Shown here piece after piece: positions 44,901-53,283 of a DNA stretch of 64,000 nucleotides. Positions within the stretch are counted from its first letter, which is position 1, and the number at the start of each line of letters is the position of its first letter. The stretch is from Paraflavisolibacter caeni (GTDB lineage: Bacteria; Bacteroidota; Bacteroidia; Chitinophagales; Chitinophagaceae). The DNA lies in NCBI RefSeq assembly GCF_025628885.1, contig NZ_JAOTIF010000017.1, positions 86,487 through 150,486 on the forward strand, in the 5' to 3' direction. The notes under the pieces were generated by a model. That model did not search any database. It was not told the DNA's origin and worked only from the letters and a program-made list of their open reading frames with translations. Both the position numbers and the translations under genes were made by a program.

Positions 44901-44981
44901 TTTGAATAGGAATGGAAGAACAAGTGCCAGAACTAGAAGTACTAACAGTGTAACGCCGGTATAAGCAAGAACTTTTTTCAT
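41949..44981 (-). CDS. AsmA-like C-terminal-region protein
   Basis: 1010 residues. Membrane anchor at about 7-27, then long beta-rich repeats with DNSTYNMDISF, GNFTDDLF and TLQINELKNISLKDVKSH patterns, and an AsmA-type C-terminal part (PRKYLGTGGNALVNNLASQASNRGIPVNLGEVVDLKVSMGGSITNPVIKTDLK). A tail rich in Lys and Gln coiled coil closes it. Three copies of a roughly 121-residue block begin near residues 330, 451 and 573. Probably a periplasmic lipid-transfer or outer-membrane assembly factor. Related in type to the TamB-like protein at the left edge. Confidence 0.82.
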   Translation of the reverse strand: MKKVLAYTGVTLLVLLVLALVLPFLFKDKIIQLVKSEIQKNVEAKVEFKDVSLSFFRHFPKVSVGLEDISIVGKHEFSKDTLLSASMIDASVNLLSLVSGKDIDVSGVYLDAPRIHALVNKEGKANWDITKEDTTSSVSTDTSSSFSLKLKKYEINDGYVLYKDESAGIHAEIIGLNHEGSGNFTDDLFTLSTSTKAGSASFSYANMPYLVNAETDIDADIEVDNKTTKFTFKNADIAVNNLKLGVDGFFQLLNDSTYNMDISFNAPSNDFKDILSLVPAIYKNDFDKLKTSGTASFKGFVKGTYSPQQIPAYQVDLGIKDGFFQYPDLPQPVKNIQLAAHVANPDGITDHTIVDVTKGHLEMGNEPFDFRLLFKNPETSRYIDAVVKGKLNLADLTKFVKLDAATKLSGLVWADVFAKGNLSAIEQQKGPFTAGGFLDVRNLYYASKDFPQPVQNGNFKIQLENNGGIADATVVNITSGHIEVSKDPIDFTLLVRNPVSTIDFSGKASGRFTLDNIKQFVQLEPGTSISGLMDADLQFSGSKAAIDKKAYDQINTTGVVHLKNTNYISKEYPEGVKVNTAQLKFDPKNVALNDLDAQFQGTHFTANGVLNNLIGYALQNQVLTGTVNMTADKMNLNEWMGTDTTTTTSSVSSEPFQVPANLNLTVNAKADAVQYDKVVYNNVRGSLLLKEETVQLQQVQTEALDGTIAFNGSYSTKVNKAQPAISINYNIKDVDIQKAFFAYNTMQKLMPIGKFLSGKLTSQMNMSGQLNGDMMPNFSSLTGKGSLFLIQGVLAKFQPLEKLASTLQINELKNISLKDVKSHVEFSNGQVLVKPFDIKVKDIDMQVGGMHGFDQTIDYIIAMKVPRKYLGTGGNALVNNLASQASNRGIPVNLGEVVDLKVSMGGSITNPVIKTDLKAVAGDAAQELKQQAVSFAQQKIDSTKQTFKDSMNSVKKQVANDLKNELNKQLFGPKDSADKGNGLDSTKQKAAETIKNTLKNVFKKKKPAEE

Positions 44982-45129
44982 AAGTGGATAAATTGGCTTT
45001 GTTAAAAGAAATGTATGATTTTTAAAGGTGAATTAACATCTAAGCTAAGTACTATCTGCTTTAAAAGATTGGTAAAATCTCTTTGAATATACATTGTTTT
45101 CGATGGAAGGGCTTTACCTGTTTGCAAAT

Positions 45130-45163
45130 TCAATCAAAAAGAAAGCAGGCACCAGGCCTGCTT
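45130..45163 (-). terminator. Terminator after galE (minus strand)
   Basis: AAGCAGGC (45143-45150) pairs with GCCTGCTT (45156-45163) around ACCAG; minus-strand RNA continues TTTCTTTTTG. Ends galE transcription before the AsmA-like gene. Confidence 0.75.
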
Positions 45164-45236
45164 CTATAAACTAATGATTTCTAATCACAATATCAGGATA
45201 TCTTTCTTCACCAAATCCTCCCGAACCAGTTTCTGA

Positions 45237-46295
45237 TTAATTCAACTGCGACTTCGGTTCACTAAACATTTGCTCGTCTTTCTTCAACTTCAACTCCCAT
45301 TGCCATGCAGTAAGCATCATATCATCGAGGCCAAATTTTGGATCCCATCCTAATTTACTTTTTGCCTTATCGTTATTGGCATAAATAGAAATTACATCAC
45401 CTGCACGACGGGCTCCTATTTCATAATTCAATTTGAGCCCTGATACTTTTTCAAAAGCTTTTACAGCTTCCAGTACGGTGACACCATTGCCAGTACCAAG
45501 GTTGAATACCTCTACACCATTTTCACTCTTGCCATCTTGCAAGTATTTGATAGCCAGTGTGTGTGCATTAGCAATATCACTAACATGTATAAAGTCACGA
45601 ACACAACTGCCATCTCTTGTATGATAATCATTGCCAAATACGGTCATCTTAGGCAGCTTGCCAATGGCTGTTTGCGTAATGGCCGGAACTAAGTTTTGTG
45701 GCTTGCCTATGGGCAACTCCCCAATCTGAATAGAAGGATGTGCTCCAACTGGATTAAAGTATCGTAGCAATATAACCTGTGTTTGAGGATTGCTTTTTTG
45801 AAAATCCCTCAGCATGCCTTCTCCCATTTGCTTGGTATAGCCATATGGAGATTCTGCAGGTTTGGTTGGCGTTTCTTCCGTTACGATGCTGTTATCTGGA
45901 TTACCATAAACTGTGCAGGATGAAGAAAATACAAACCAGGGGATGTTAAATTCCTGTACGCATTTTAAAAGGTTGATAAGCGATACTAGGTTGTTTTCGA
46001 AATACATCAGGGGCTTTTCAACCGATTCGCCTACAGCCTTATAAGCTGCGAAATGTACAATGCCTGCAATGTCTCTGTTTTCCTGGAAAATTGCGTAAGT
46101 ATCGTCGTAGTTACAAAGATCAACTTTATAATTTTTAACGCTTTTACCTGTGATTTCTTCTACGCCTTTCAAAATGAGCGGATTAGAGCGTGAATTGTTA
46201 TCTACGCAAATCACATCAAAACCGTTTTCTATGAGGTCAACCAACGTATGAGAGCCAATATAGCCGCATCCGCCTGTTACTAAAATTTTAGCCAT
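45237..46295 (-). CDS. galE: UDP-glucose 4-epimerase
   Basis: 352 residues. Short-chain dehydrogenase fold: NAD-binding TGGCGYIGSHT (7-17), catalytic Ser in FSSSCTVYG (about 124-126) and Tyr-Lys pair YGYTK (Y151, K155). Interconverts UDP-glucose and UDP-galactose for LPS and exopolysaccharide. The gene stands alone between the AsmA-like and phosphate genes. A near-consensus -7 element GACTTTTG lies about 24 bases upstream. Confidence 0.93.
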   Translation of the reverse strand: MAKILVTGGCGYIGSHTLVDLIENGFDVICVDNNSRSNPLILKGVEEITGKSVKNYKVDLCNYDDTYAIFQENRDIAGIVHFAAYKAVGESVEKPLMYFENNLVSLINLLKCVQEFNIPWFVFSSSCTVYGNPDNSIVTEETPTKPAESPYGYTKQMGEGMLRDFQKSNPQTQVILLRYFNPVGAHPSIQIGELPIGKPQNLVPAITQTAIGKLPKMTVFGNDYHTRDGSCVRDFIHVSDIANAHTLAIKYLQDGKSENGVEVFNLGTGNGVTVLEAVKAFEKVSGLKLNYEIGARRAGDVISIYANNDKAKSKLGWDPKFGLDDMMLTAWQWELKLKKDEQMFSEPKSQLN

Positions 46296-46376
46296 GGTTT
46301 GAATAATGTGTTGAGCCGCAAAAGTCGGAAAAAAGTCCGATACTCATCAAAGTCCCAAAATCTGTATAAACCAATA

Positions 46377-46404
46377 AAAATGCCGGCTACAATACCGGCA
46401 TTTT
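46377..46404. terminator. Terminator after the PiT gene
   Basis: AAAATGCCGG (46377-46386) and CCGGCATTTT (46395-46404) form a perfect 10-bp stem with flanking A and T runs. It ends the DUF47-PiT operon before galE. Confidence 0.75.
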
Positions 46405-46429
46405 TATTATATGTGAATTATTACAAAGA

Positions 46430-47635
46430 TTACAGAAACAGGCGTACAATATAAAATATCCCTGCCGCAACCAAAGCACTAACTGGAATCGTAAGTATCC
46501 ATGCCCAAAGCAGGTTAATAGTAACGCCCCAGCGTACTGCAGATAGGCGCTTGGTAGCACCGACCCCCATAATAGAACCGGTAATGGTATGTGTTGTACT
46601 TACCGGAATTTTCAATGCTTCAGTTGTGAACAAGGTAATAGCTCCAGCTGTTTCGGCAGCAACTCCTTCAAATGGAGTAACCTTGGTAATGCGCGTTCCC
46701 ATGGTCTTAACAATCTTCCAGCCACCGCTCATCGTGCCTAAACCAATAGCTGTATAACACGCAACAGGAACCCATGCAGGCATTTGTTCGAAACTCGTAA
46801 TATTACCGTTGGCGATTAAGGCCGCTGTAATAATACCCATTACTTTCTGCGCATCATTTCCTCCGTGACCAATACTGAATGCCGCCGAAGATACCAACTG
46901 GAGCCGCTTAAACCATGTATTGGCTTTAGTGGCATTGAGTGTATTAAGCCAGAAGGTAAACACCGCCATTACAATCATGATAAATGCAAGCAGTATCCAC
47001 TTAAAATTCTTAGAATAAAACACTACTTTCCAGAAATATGATTCGTAATGCGACTTTAATTTTTCAGGGTCAGTTTCGATATTGACATATAAAAAATAAA
47101 ATACGAGGAGAATAACCAACAGCGAAATAATGCGTGGTGCCGGACCATTTCTGAATGAATAAATAAACCATATAGATATGATAAAGGCAATGATCATCCC
47201 AATCAATGGTGCCATGAAAATAAATGAAGCTGTCTTAATAATGGGTTCAGGGTTAACTGCATCCCATCCGCCAGCTGCTATACCCGCTCCTGCAAATCCT
47301 CCAATCAACGTGTGAGACGAGGAAGATGGAATGCCAAACCACCAGGTAAATAAATTCCAGGCAATTGCAGCAATAAGACCTGAAAATACTACAGTCAACA
47401 TGCCTGCTTTTTCTATTTTGCTGGGATCTACAGTTTTAGCAACTGTATCTGCTACACCATGATCTTTAAATATAAAAAAAGCTGCAAAGTTGAAAACCGC
47501 AGCCCATAACACAGCCTGGAAAGGCGTAAGCACCTTCGTCGATACTACAGTTGCAATAGAGTTGGCTGCATCATGAAAGCCATTGATGTAGTCAAAGATC
47601 AAAGCCAGGCCTATAATAATAAATATAAAGGACAT
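46430..47635 (-). CDS. Low-affinity inorganic phosphate transporter (PiT)
   Basis: 401 residues from the ATG at 47635 (an ATG at 47710 adds 25 unlikely residues). PiT signature FDYINGFHDAANSIATVVSTKVLTP in the first helix and the second copy SIGHGGNDAQKVMGII. About 10-12 membrane helices with a soluble loop in the middle. Imports phosphate with H+ or Na+. The start lies 109 bp after the DUF47 stop and the two are probably one operon, with DUF47 first; together they face the Pst genes. Confidence 0.93.
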   Translation of the reverse strand: MSFIFIIIGLALIFDYINGFHDAANSIATVVSTKVLTPFQAVLWAAVFNFAAFFIFKDHGVADTVAKTVDPSKIEKAGMLTVVFSGLIAAIAWNLFTWWFGIPSSSSHTLIGGFAGAGIAAGGWDAVNPEPIIKTASFIFMAPLIGMIIAFIISIWFIYSFRNGPAPRIISLLVILLVFYFLYVNIETDPEKLKSHYESYFWKVVFYSKNFKWILLAFIMIVMAVFTFWLNTLNATKANTWFKRLQLVSSAAFSIGHGGNDAQKVMGIITAALIANGNITSFEQMPAWVPVACYTAIGLGTMSGGWKIVKTMGTRITKVTPFEGVAAETAGAITLFTTEALKIPVSTTHTITGSIMGVGATKRLSAVRWGVTINLLWAWILTIPVSALVAAGIFYIVRLFL

Positions 47636-47743
47636 AGAGTTAGTGTAAAAACTTGAAAATGAAATAATCTGAAAAATCTGTGGCATCATCAGGTATGGCA
47701 CCCTAGCCACTATCGGATTCTATTTTCAAATTGTCTGGTTGGA

Positions 47744-48388
47744 TTAAGCGTATTTTACAATGATTGATTCAATAACATTCGCAGCATCTTCGCATTTATC
47801 AGTAGCAGTTTCCATTGCCTGGTAAATTTCCCGCTTCTTGATCACCTCTTTGGCGTCAGGTTCCATAGCAAAAAGACGCTCAATACTCATATCATACATA
47901 TCATCTGCTTGATTTTCAAGGCTGTTGATCTTTACAAGCGATTCTGTGATGAGTCGCATGTTTTTCATGTTGCGTAGTTCACCTACGGCTTTCCTTACTT
48001 CTGTAGCGCTCTGGTGAATAATTTCTGCCAGCTTTTGCATGCCGGTATCGTTGGGATTGATCCGGTAAAAATTGATTTTTTTAGCTGTCGCATAAATATA
48101 ATCTGCAATATCATCTAAGGCAGAGGCTAAGTAGTGTATATCTTCACGATCAAAAGGAGTAATAAAGTTTCGGCCCAGTTCAGTAAAAATGCTGTGAGTC
48201 AGCATGTCGGAAGCATGTTCTATATCTTCCATTTGAGTAATAATTTGCTGGCGCTTGTCAAAGTCCGGCTCATTCATTACAGTAATTAAATGTTTCGACA
48301 TTATGCCAACATTGTCTGCCACTTGTTCAAATAGTTCATAAAACACAGTGTTCTTAGGCATAAAAAGCTTCATAAACGAGAAAGCCAT
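47744..48388 (-). CDS. DUF47 (PhoU-like) phosphate transport regulator
   Basis: 214 residues, all-helical DUF47/YkaA family. Motifs: FFELFEQVADNV-like start, then DMEDIEHASDMLTHSIF, FDREDIHYLASALDDIADYIY and SLENQADDMYDMSIERLF. These resemble the PhoU metal-binding repeats. Usually next to PiT transporters and thought to modulate them. First gene of the divergent unit; its promoter abuts the 11-bp phosphate-box candidate. Confidence 0.92.
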   Translation of the reverse strand: MAFSFMKLFMPKNTVFYELFEQVADNVGIMSKHLITVMNEPDFDKRQQIITQMEDIEHASDMLTHSIFTELGRNFITPFDREDIHYLASALDDIADYIYATAKKINFYRINPNDTGMQKLAEIIHQSATEVRKAVGELRNMKNMRLITESLVKINSLENQADDMYDMSIERLFAMEPDAKEVIKKREIYQAMETATDKCEDAANVIESIIVKYA

Positions 48389-48413
48389 AAAATTCTATTT
48401 TTTAAAAGTGATG

Positions 48414-48421
48414 CAAAGGTA
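48414..48421 (-). promoter_or_regulatory. -7 element of the DUF47-PiT operon
   Basis: Minus-strand TACCTTTG, exact TAnnTTTG, 25 bases before the ATG at 48388. Immediately upstream are four hexamer repeats (48426-48464) that would occupy the -33 region and above. Confidence 0.6.
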
Positions 48422-48425
48422 CCGG

Positions 48426-48464
48426 GTAACATTATGTTAATGATGGCTTAACAATTTGGTAACA
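48426..48464 (+). promoter_or_regulatory. Candidate phosphate (PhoP-like) box: four hexamers with 11-bp spacing
   Basis: GTAACA (48426-48431), TTAATG (48437-48442), TTAACA (48448-48453) and GTAACA (48459-48464), each separated by five bases. The spacing is exactly 11 bp. This resembles the PhoP box of Bacillus subtilis (TTAACA-like repeats with 5-bp gaps). It lies between the DUF47-PiT and pstS genes. The hexamers read on the plus strand, towards pstS, but they abut the -7 element of DUF47. The rest of this 250-bp gap shows no other clear element. Confidence 0.6.
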
Positions 48465-48638
48465 TTGCCTTGGTTCTTTTGCAGCGCAAATATTAGTTTT
48501 TCAAACGGCATGTACTATACCAATCTGCTTTTTGCAATCATTTTGAGGAAAAATGCAGTCAGTATTTGTTATGTCTCTATCATTTTTAGCAGAGTTGGTA
48601 TAATTATTTTATCTTATTCTTATCATTAATAATCATAT

Positions 48639-49742
48639 ATGATCTCCCTGTTTAATCGTTTTTACCTGCTTGGATTGGGTGCTATTGCCCTTGTTTTAAC
48701 TTCTTGTAATAGTGGGGAAAGCAGCAATAGCCCAAAAGATATGGCTGGTAACGCGTCAGCTGGCGACGCTTTATTAGGTGCCGGTAGTACTTTTATCTAT
48801 CCCCTTTTTTCAAAACTGTTTTCAGTGTATCATGACAGCACAGGTTTAAAAGTCAATTATCAATCCATTGGCTCCGGGGGCGGTATTTTGCAGCTGACCA
48901 ATAAAACTGTTGAATTTGGAGCTACCGACGCTGCGCTCAATGAAGAGCAGACACAAAAAATAAGTGTTCCGGTTTTGCACATCCCCATGTGTTCTGGAGC
49001 TGTAGTTGTTAGTTATAATTTGCCTGGTATTAAAGATACCCTCCAGTTCACACCAACTCTTTTAGCCGATATCTTCTTGGGTAAAGTGAAAAAATGGAAC
49101 GATCCTAAAATCGCATCGGTTAACAAGGGAGTTTCCCTTCCTGATATGCCTATAATTATTGCGCACCGTTCAGATGGCAGTGGTACTACAAATATTTTCA
49201 CTACTTATTTATCTAAAGTAAATAATGAATGGAATACTAAAGTAGGAAAAGGCTCTTCGATCAACTGGCCGGTTGGCTTGGGGGGAAAAGGTAATGAAGG
49301 CGTTGCCGGATTAATTAAACAAACACCTGGAGCCATTGGTTATATCGAGTTGGCTTATGCTTTGCAAAACAAAATGTCATATGCCAGGCTCCAAAATAAA
49401 AGCGGAAAATTCATTACTCCTAGCGTAGCTTCAACGAGTGCTGCTGGCAACATCCAGCTTCCTGCAGATGCAAAAGTTTCTTTAACTGACACAGATGCAC
49501 CAGACGGCTATCCGATTAGCGGATTTACTTGGGCGATCATCTATAAAGAACAGAAATATAACAACCGTTCTCAGGATAAAGCAACCAACTTGGTACAACT
49601 ACTTTGGTGGAACATACACCAGGGACAGCAATACTGTGAACCCCTGCATTACGCTCCACTTTCCCAGTCAGCCCAAAGTGTTGCAGAAACAATCTTAAAA
49701 TCAGCTACTTACGATGGTAAGCCAATTTTAACTGAGCAATAA
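48639..49742 (+). CDS. pstS: Phosphate ABC transporter substrate-binding lipoprotein
   Basis: 367 residues. Lipobox LTSC, Cys 23. PstS fold motifs: GAGSTFIYPLFSKL, NYQSIGSGGGI, FGATDAALNEEQ and AHRSDGSGTTNIFTTYLSK. Binds phosphate and delivers it to PstC/PstA. First gene of the pst operon; an intercistronic hairpin separates it from pstC. Confidence 0.95.
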   Translation: MISLFNRFYLLGLGAIALVLTSCNSGESSNSPKDMAGNASAGDALLGAGSTFIYPLFSKLFSVYHDSTGLKVNYQSIGSGGGILQLTNKTVEFGATDAALNEEQTQKISVPVLHIPMCSGAVVVSYNLPGIKDTLQFTPTLLADIFLGKVKKWNDPKIASVNKGVSLPDMPIIIAHRSDGSGTTNIFTTYLSKVNNEWNTKVGKGSSINWPVGLGGKGNEGVAGLIKQTPGAIGYIELAYALQNKMSYARLQNKSGKFITPSVASTSAAGNIQLPADAKVSLTDTDAPDGYPISGFTWAIIYKEQKYNNRSQDKATNLVQLLWWNIHQGQQYCEPLHYAPLSQSAQSVAETILKSATYDGKPILTEQ

Positions 49743-49764
49743 GTTATTGAAATACACGATTAGT

Positions 49765-49793
49765 TGCCAGTTACACCTAACCAGTAACTGGCA
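49765..49793 (+). other. Intercistronic hairpin between pstS and pstC
   Basis: TGCCAGTTAC (49765-49774) pairs with GTAACTGGCA (49784-49793) perfectly around ACCTAACCA, followed by TCTTATTTT. It may stabilise the 3' end of a pstS-only transcript or partly terminate, giving more binding protein than permease. Confidence 0.5.
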
Positions 49794-49833
49794 TCTTATT
49801 TTATGATTACATCATCACATTAGCTTATTAACT

Positions 49834-50784
49834 ATGCAGGAATTAACCTCCCAACTAGTGCAGAAGCCCAGCCGGGTAATTGTACAGGACAGAAAAACAA
49901 AATATACCGGCCGCAATATCAGATGGGAAGGCGTTTTTAAGCGCTCCCTGGTAATAACAGCATTAAGCGTGCTGGTGCTGGTCGTTGGTATTTTTATTAC
50001 ACTGGTCGTTCAGTCAATCCCTTCTATTAAAGCCTTGGGCATTGGTTACTTGACCGGAAAAACTTGGGATCCTGTAAGCGACATTTATGGCGCCTGGCCA
50101 TTTTTACTGGGCACATTACTTACTTCCTTTCTGGCATTGATCATTTCAATTCCTTTTTCCTTTGCCATAGCAGTTTACCTGGGCGAATATAGGCCTACCG
50201 GCTGGTTGTCAGGCTTTCTAAAGAACGTAGTCGAGCTGATTGCAGCTGTGCCTTCAGTGATATACGGCTTCTGGGCCTTGGTAACCTTGGTGCCTTTAGT
50301 GCGCAAACTCGAGTCCGCAATTGGTGTTGCTCCTTACGGAGTGGGTATCTTTTCTGCTTCGATCGTATTGGCAATTATGATCATTCCATATGCTGCTTCT
50401 CTGGGTCGCGAATTGATCCAAATGGTACCCTCTTCATTAAAGGAAGGCGCTTATTCTCTGGGAGGAACTCAGTATGAAGTGATACGGGATGTTGTGATGC
50501 CTTACACCAAATCTGGCATGTTTGCCGGTGTTCTGTTATCATTGGGAAGAGCTTTGGGTGAAACAATGGCTGTAACAATGGTGATTGGTAATACAAGCCT
50601 TATTCCTGACAGTATCTTTTCTCCTGGTAATACAATGGCCAGCGTGATAGCTAATGAATTTACAGAAGCTGACCGCGCAGTTTACTTATCAGCACTCATT
50701 GAATTGGGCCTGGTGCTTTTCCTCGTAACAGTGGTCATAAACATGATTGGCAAAAGTATCATAAAACGATTTACACATGAATAA
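49834..50784 (+). CDS. pstC: Phosphate ABC transporter permease PstC
   Basis: 316 residues with six membrane helices and the EAA loop signature (SSLKEGAYSLGGTQYEVIRDVVMPYTKSG). Shares homology with PstA. Overlaps pstA by 8 bp. Part of the high-affinity phosphate importer. Confidence 0.95.
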   Translation: MQELTSQLVQKPSRVIVQDRKTKYTGRNIRWEGVFKRSLVITALSVLVLVVGIFITLVVQSIPSIKALGIGYLTGKTWDPVSDIYGAWPFLLGTLLTSFLALIISIPFSFAIAVYLGEYRPTGWLSGFLKNVVELIAAVPSVIYGFWALVTLVPLVRKLESAIGVAPYGVGIFSASIVLAIMIIPYAASLGRELIQMVPSSLKEGAYSLGGTQYEVIRDVVMPYTKSGMFAGVLLSLGRALGETMAVTMVIGNTSLIPDSIFSPGNTMASVIANEFTEADRAVYLSALIELGLVLFLVTVVINMIGKSIIKRFTHE

Positions 50785-51631
50785 GCTGAATCCAAGAATA
50801 AAGTACCGTTTAGGTATGAGCAAGCTATTTCATGCGCTTGTTATAGTTTTTGCCTTTATGATTGCGATCCCTCTGATTGCCATTTTGTTTTTCGTAATTA
50901 AAGAAGGCATCACAAAGATCAACTGGAACTTTTTGACAAATATTCCAAAACCAGTTGGTGAAGTTGGCGGTGGTATCGCCAATGCTCTGCTGGGAAGCTT
51001 AATTATTGTTCTGGTGGCTGCTATCATTGCAATTCCAATTGGAATCTTTGCCGGCATTTACCTGAGTGAAAATAAAAACAGTAGACTCTCCTACTGGAGC
51101 CGCCTGGCTGTTGATATCCTTCAGGGAGTTCCCTCTATTGTAATAGGCATTGTCATTTACTTCTGGATCGTAAAACCGAGTGGTACCTTTTCAGCTATTT
51201 CTGGTAGTATGGCATTGGCTGTAATGATGCTCCCTATTATAATTCGCTCCACTGAAGAAACGCTGAAGCTAATACCATTCACCATTAAAGAAGCTGGTTT
51301 CGCTTTAGGCCTCCCTTATCATAAAGTGATTTTGAAAGTAATCGTGCCCTGCGGTTTTAGTGGCATCCTTTCAGGAGCTATTTTATCCGTGGCACGGATT
51401 GCAGGAGAAACTGCACCCTTACTCTTTACGGCTTTTGGCAATCCATATTTAAATGCAAATGTTGCAAAGCCCATGCAAAGTCTGCCATTGCTTATCTTTA
51501 ATTATGCTACTAGTCCTTACGAAGAGTGGCACAATCTGGCATGGGGCGCATCGATGATCTTGTTGATATGGATTTTATTATTAAATATTATTACTAAGCT
51601 GATCACACAGAAATGGAAAGTACAATTATAA
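50777..51631 (+). CDS. pstA: Phosphate ABC transporter permease PstA
   Basis: 284 residues, six membrane helices and the EAA loop (PFTIKEAGFALGLPYHKVILKVIVPCGFSG). Overlaps pstC by 8 bp and pstB by 19 bp, so the three are translationally coupled. Confidence 0.95.
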   Translation: MNKLNPRIKYRLGMSKLFHALVIVFAFMIAIPLIAILFFVIKEGITKINWNFLTNIPKPVGEVGGGIANALLGSLIIVLVAAIIAIPIGIFAGIYLSENKNSRLSYWSRLAVDILQGVPSIVIGIVIYFWIVKPSGTFSAISGSMALAVMMLPIIIRSTEETLKLIPFTIKEAGFALGLPYHKVILKVIVPCGFSGILSGAILSVARIAGETAPLLFTAFGNPYLNANVAKPMQSLPLLIFNYATSPYEEWHNLAWGASMILLIWILLLNIITKLITQKWKVQL

Positions 51632-52371
51632 GCAGCTCTAATTTCAACGCCTACTTTGGAACGAACCACGTGGTGAAGAATGTAAACATTGAAATTCCAA
51701 AGAACAGCGTTATTGCGGTTATGGGACCATCAGGTTGCGGCAAAACCACCTTTTTACGCTGTATCAACCGCATGCACGAGCTGACGCCGGGAGCAACAAG
51801 CGATGGAAAAATGATGCTGCATGACGATGACGTATACGAAATGCATCCCATTTTTGTTCGTTTGAAAATAGGCATGGTTTTCCAACGTCCCAATCCTTTC
51901 CCGAACCTCAGTATATATGACAATGTAATTGCTGGATATAAGCTGAATGGCTTAAGACTCTCCAAAAGTGAAAAAGACCGCATTGTAGAACAATCCTTGA
52001 CCAGGTCTGCCCTGTGGAATGAAGTAAAGGATTCTCTCCATAAAAAAGGTACCTTCTTATCTGGAGGGCAGCAGCAACGTTTGTGCATAGCTAGGGCTAT
52101 TGCGATGGAACCAGAAGTGTTGTTATTGGATGAACCCACCTCCGCATTGGATCCAATCTCTACTGCTAGTATTGAAGAATTGTTATATGAGCTAAAAAGC
52201 ACTTATACCCTCGTCATAGTAACCCACAACATGCAGCAAGCTGCTAGGGTCAGCAATAAGACTGCTTTCTTTTACCTGGGAGAATTGGTGGAGTACAACG
52301 TTACAAAAGAATTGTTTACAAATCCAAAAGATTCACGTACTCAAAACTATATAACCGGAAGATTTAGCTAA
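51613..52371 (+). CDS. pstB: Phosphate ABC transporter ATP-binding protein
   Basis: 252 residues. Walker A GPSGCGKT (38-45), signature LSGGQQQR, Walker B EVLLLDEPTSALD and the switch His in VTHNMQQA. Starts 19 bp inside pstA. Energises phosphate import. Typical PstB length. Confidence 0.97.
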   Translation: MESTIISSSNFNAYFGTNHVVKNVNIEIPKNSVIAVMGPSGCGKTTFLRCINRMHELTPGATSDGKMMLHDDDVYEMHPIFVRLKIGMVFQRPNPFPNLSIYDNVIAGYKLNGLRLSKSEKDRIVEQSLTRSALWNEVKDSLHKKGTFLSGGQQQRLCIARAIAMEPEVLLLDEPTSALDPISTASIEELLYELKSTYTLVIVTHNMQQAARVSNKTAFFYLGELVEYNVTKELFTNPKDSRTQNYITGRFS

Positions 52372-52431
52372 TGGATGGTTTATTGTTTATCTTAAGCCGT
52401 AAACCTGTAAACTTGAAAACTCAAAAACACA

Positions 52432-53103
52432 ATGACCCAATTAGAAACCGAATTATACTCAGTAAGGGAAGAGCTAACAAGCATGTGGGGTTTGGTGCAT
52501 TCTCAGCTTCAAAAAACACTGTCTGCTCTGATTAATCTTGATAGAGACTTGGCACATGAAGTGGTGAGCATTGAAAAAAGGGTGAATGCTGCTGAGCTGA
52601 AAATTGACCGGGACTGCGAAGATGTCCTGGCTTTATTTTCACCCGTTGCCGTGGATCTGCGCTTCTTGCTGGCTGCCTTGAAAATCAATACGAACCTGGA
52701 AAGGATTGCTGATATAGCCGAAGGGATTTCCAAATTTGTGATCAATGCAGATTCAAGCTTCAAGCCGCAACTGCTGGAAACTACAAAAGTGGTGGAAATG
52801 TTTAGTGAGGCAATTAAAATGCTTGAAGAAACACTCAATGCATTTGAAAATGGCGATGCTTCTTCAGTGCGCGCTGTCTTCAAGCAGGACGATTTCCTCG
52901 ACGACATCAACCGCAATGCCAATGACTTTACAATTGAATATTTGAAGAATGCTCCCGAAGATTTGGACCAGGCATTATATGTAGTTTCCATTATTCGGAA
53001 ACTCGAAAGGGTAGGAGATCATGTAAAGAATATTGCCGAAGAGATTATTTTTTACCTTGAAGCAATGGTATTAAAGCATTCCAGTAAGAAATCTCTTCAA
53101 TAA
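52432..53103 (+). CDS. phoU: Phosphate transport system regulator PhoU
   Basis: 223 residues with two PhoU repeats (CEDVLALFSPVAVDLRFLLAALKINTNLERIADIAEGI and YVVSIIRKLERVGDHVKNIAEEIIF). Negative regulator of phosphate signalling that interacts with PstB and sensor kinases. Last gene of the pst operon; terminator follows. No PhoR/PhoB genes are in the window. Confidence 0.95.
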   Translation: MTQLETELYSVREELTSMWGLVHSQLQKTLSALINLDRDLAHEVVSIEKRVNAAELKIDRDCEDVLALFSPVAVDLRFLLAALKINTNLERIADIAEGISKFVINADSSFKPQLLETTKVVEMFSEAIKMLEETLNAFENGDASSVRAVFKQDDFLDDINRNANDFTIEYLKNAPEDLDQALYVVSIIRKLERVGDHVKNIAEEIIFYLEAMVLKHSSKKSLQ

Positions 53104-53138
53104 TGCTGTTTTCAATTAACAAAAACAAATATGCTATA

Positions 53139-53167
53139 ACCCCAGCCTGCGGGCTGGGGCTTCTTTT
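53139..53167 (+). terminator. Terminator after phoU
   Basis: CCCCAGCC (53140-53147) pairs with GGCTGGGG (53152-53159) around a 4-base loop, then CTTCTTTT. Confidence 0.8.
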
Positions 53168-53215
53168 CCCCCTTCCTTAACATCTTCCCATATCCAGATA
53201 ATCCTGATCAGGCTG

Positions 53216-53244
53216 TTTGCCAATCTTCCGAATCTGTATTTTTG
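53216..53244 (+). promoter_or_regulatory. Consensus promoter upstream of the 53.3 kb lipoprotein
   Basis: TTTG (53216-53219), 17-bp spacer, TATTTTTG (53237-53244). The best -33/-7 pair in the window. The leader to the TTG at 53284 is about 35 bases. Confidence 0.65.
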
Positions 53245-53283
53245 TAACCTGTTATTACCCTTCATCCTTTAACCACCATCAAT

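Noticed and set aside
47636..47710. N-terminal extension of the PiT transporter
   Set aside because: Hydrophobic Phe/Ser-rich stretch before the conserved first helix; MSFIFIIIGLALIFDYING at 47635 fits the family start.
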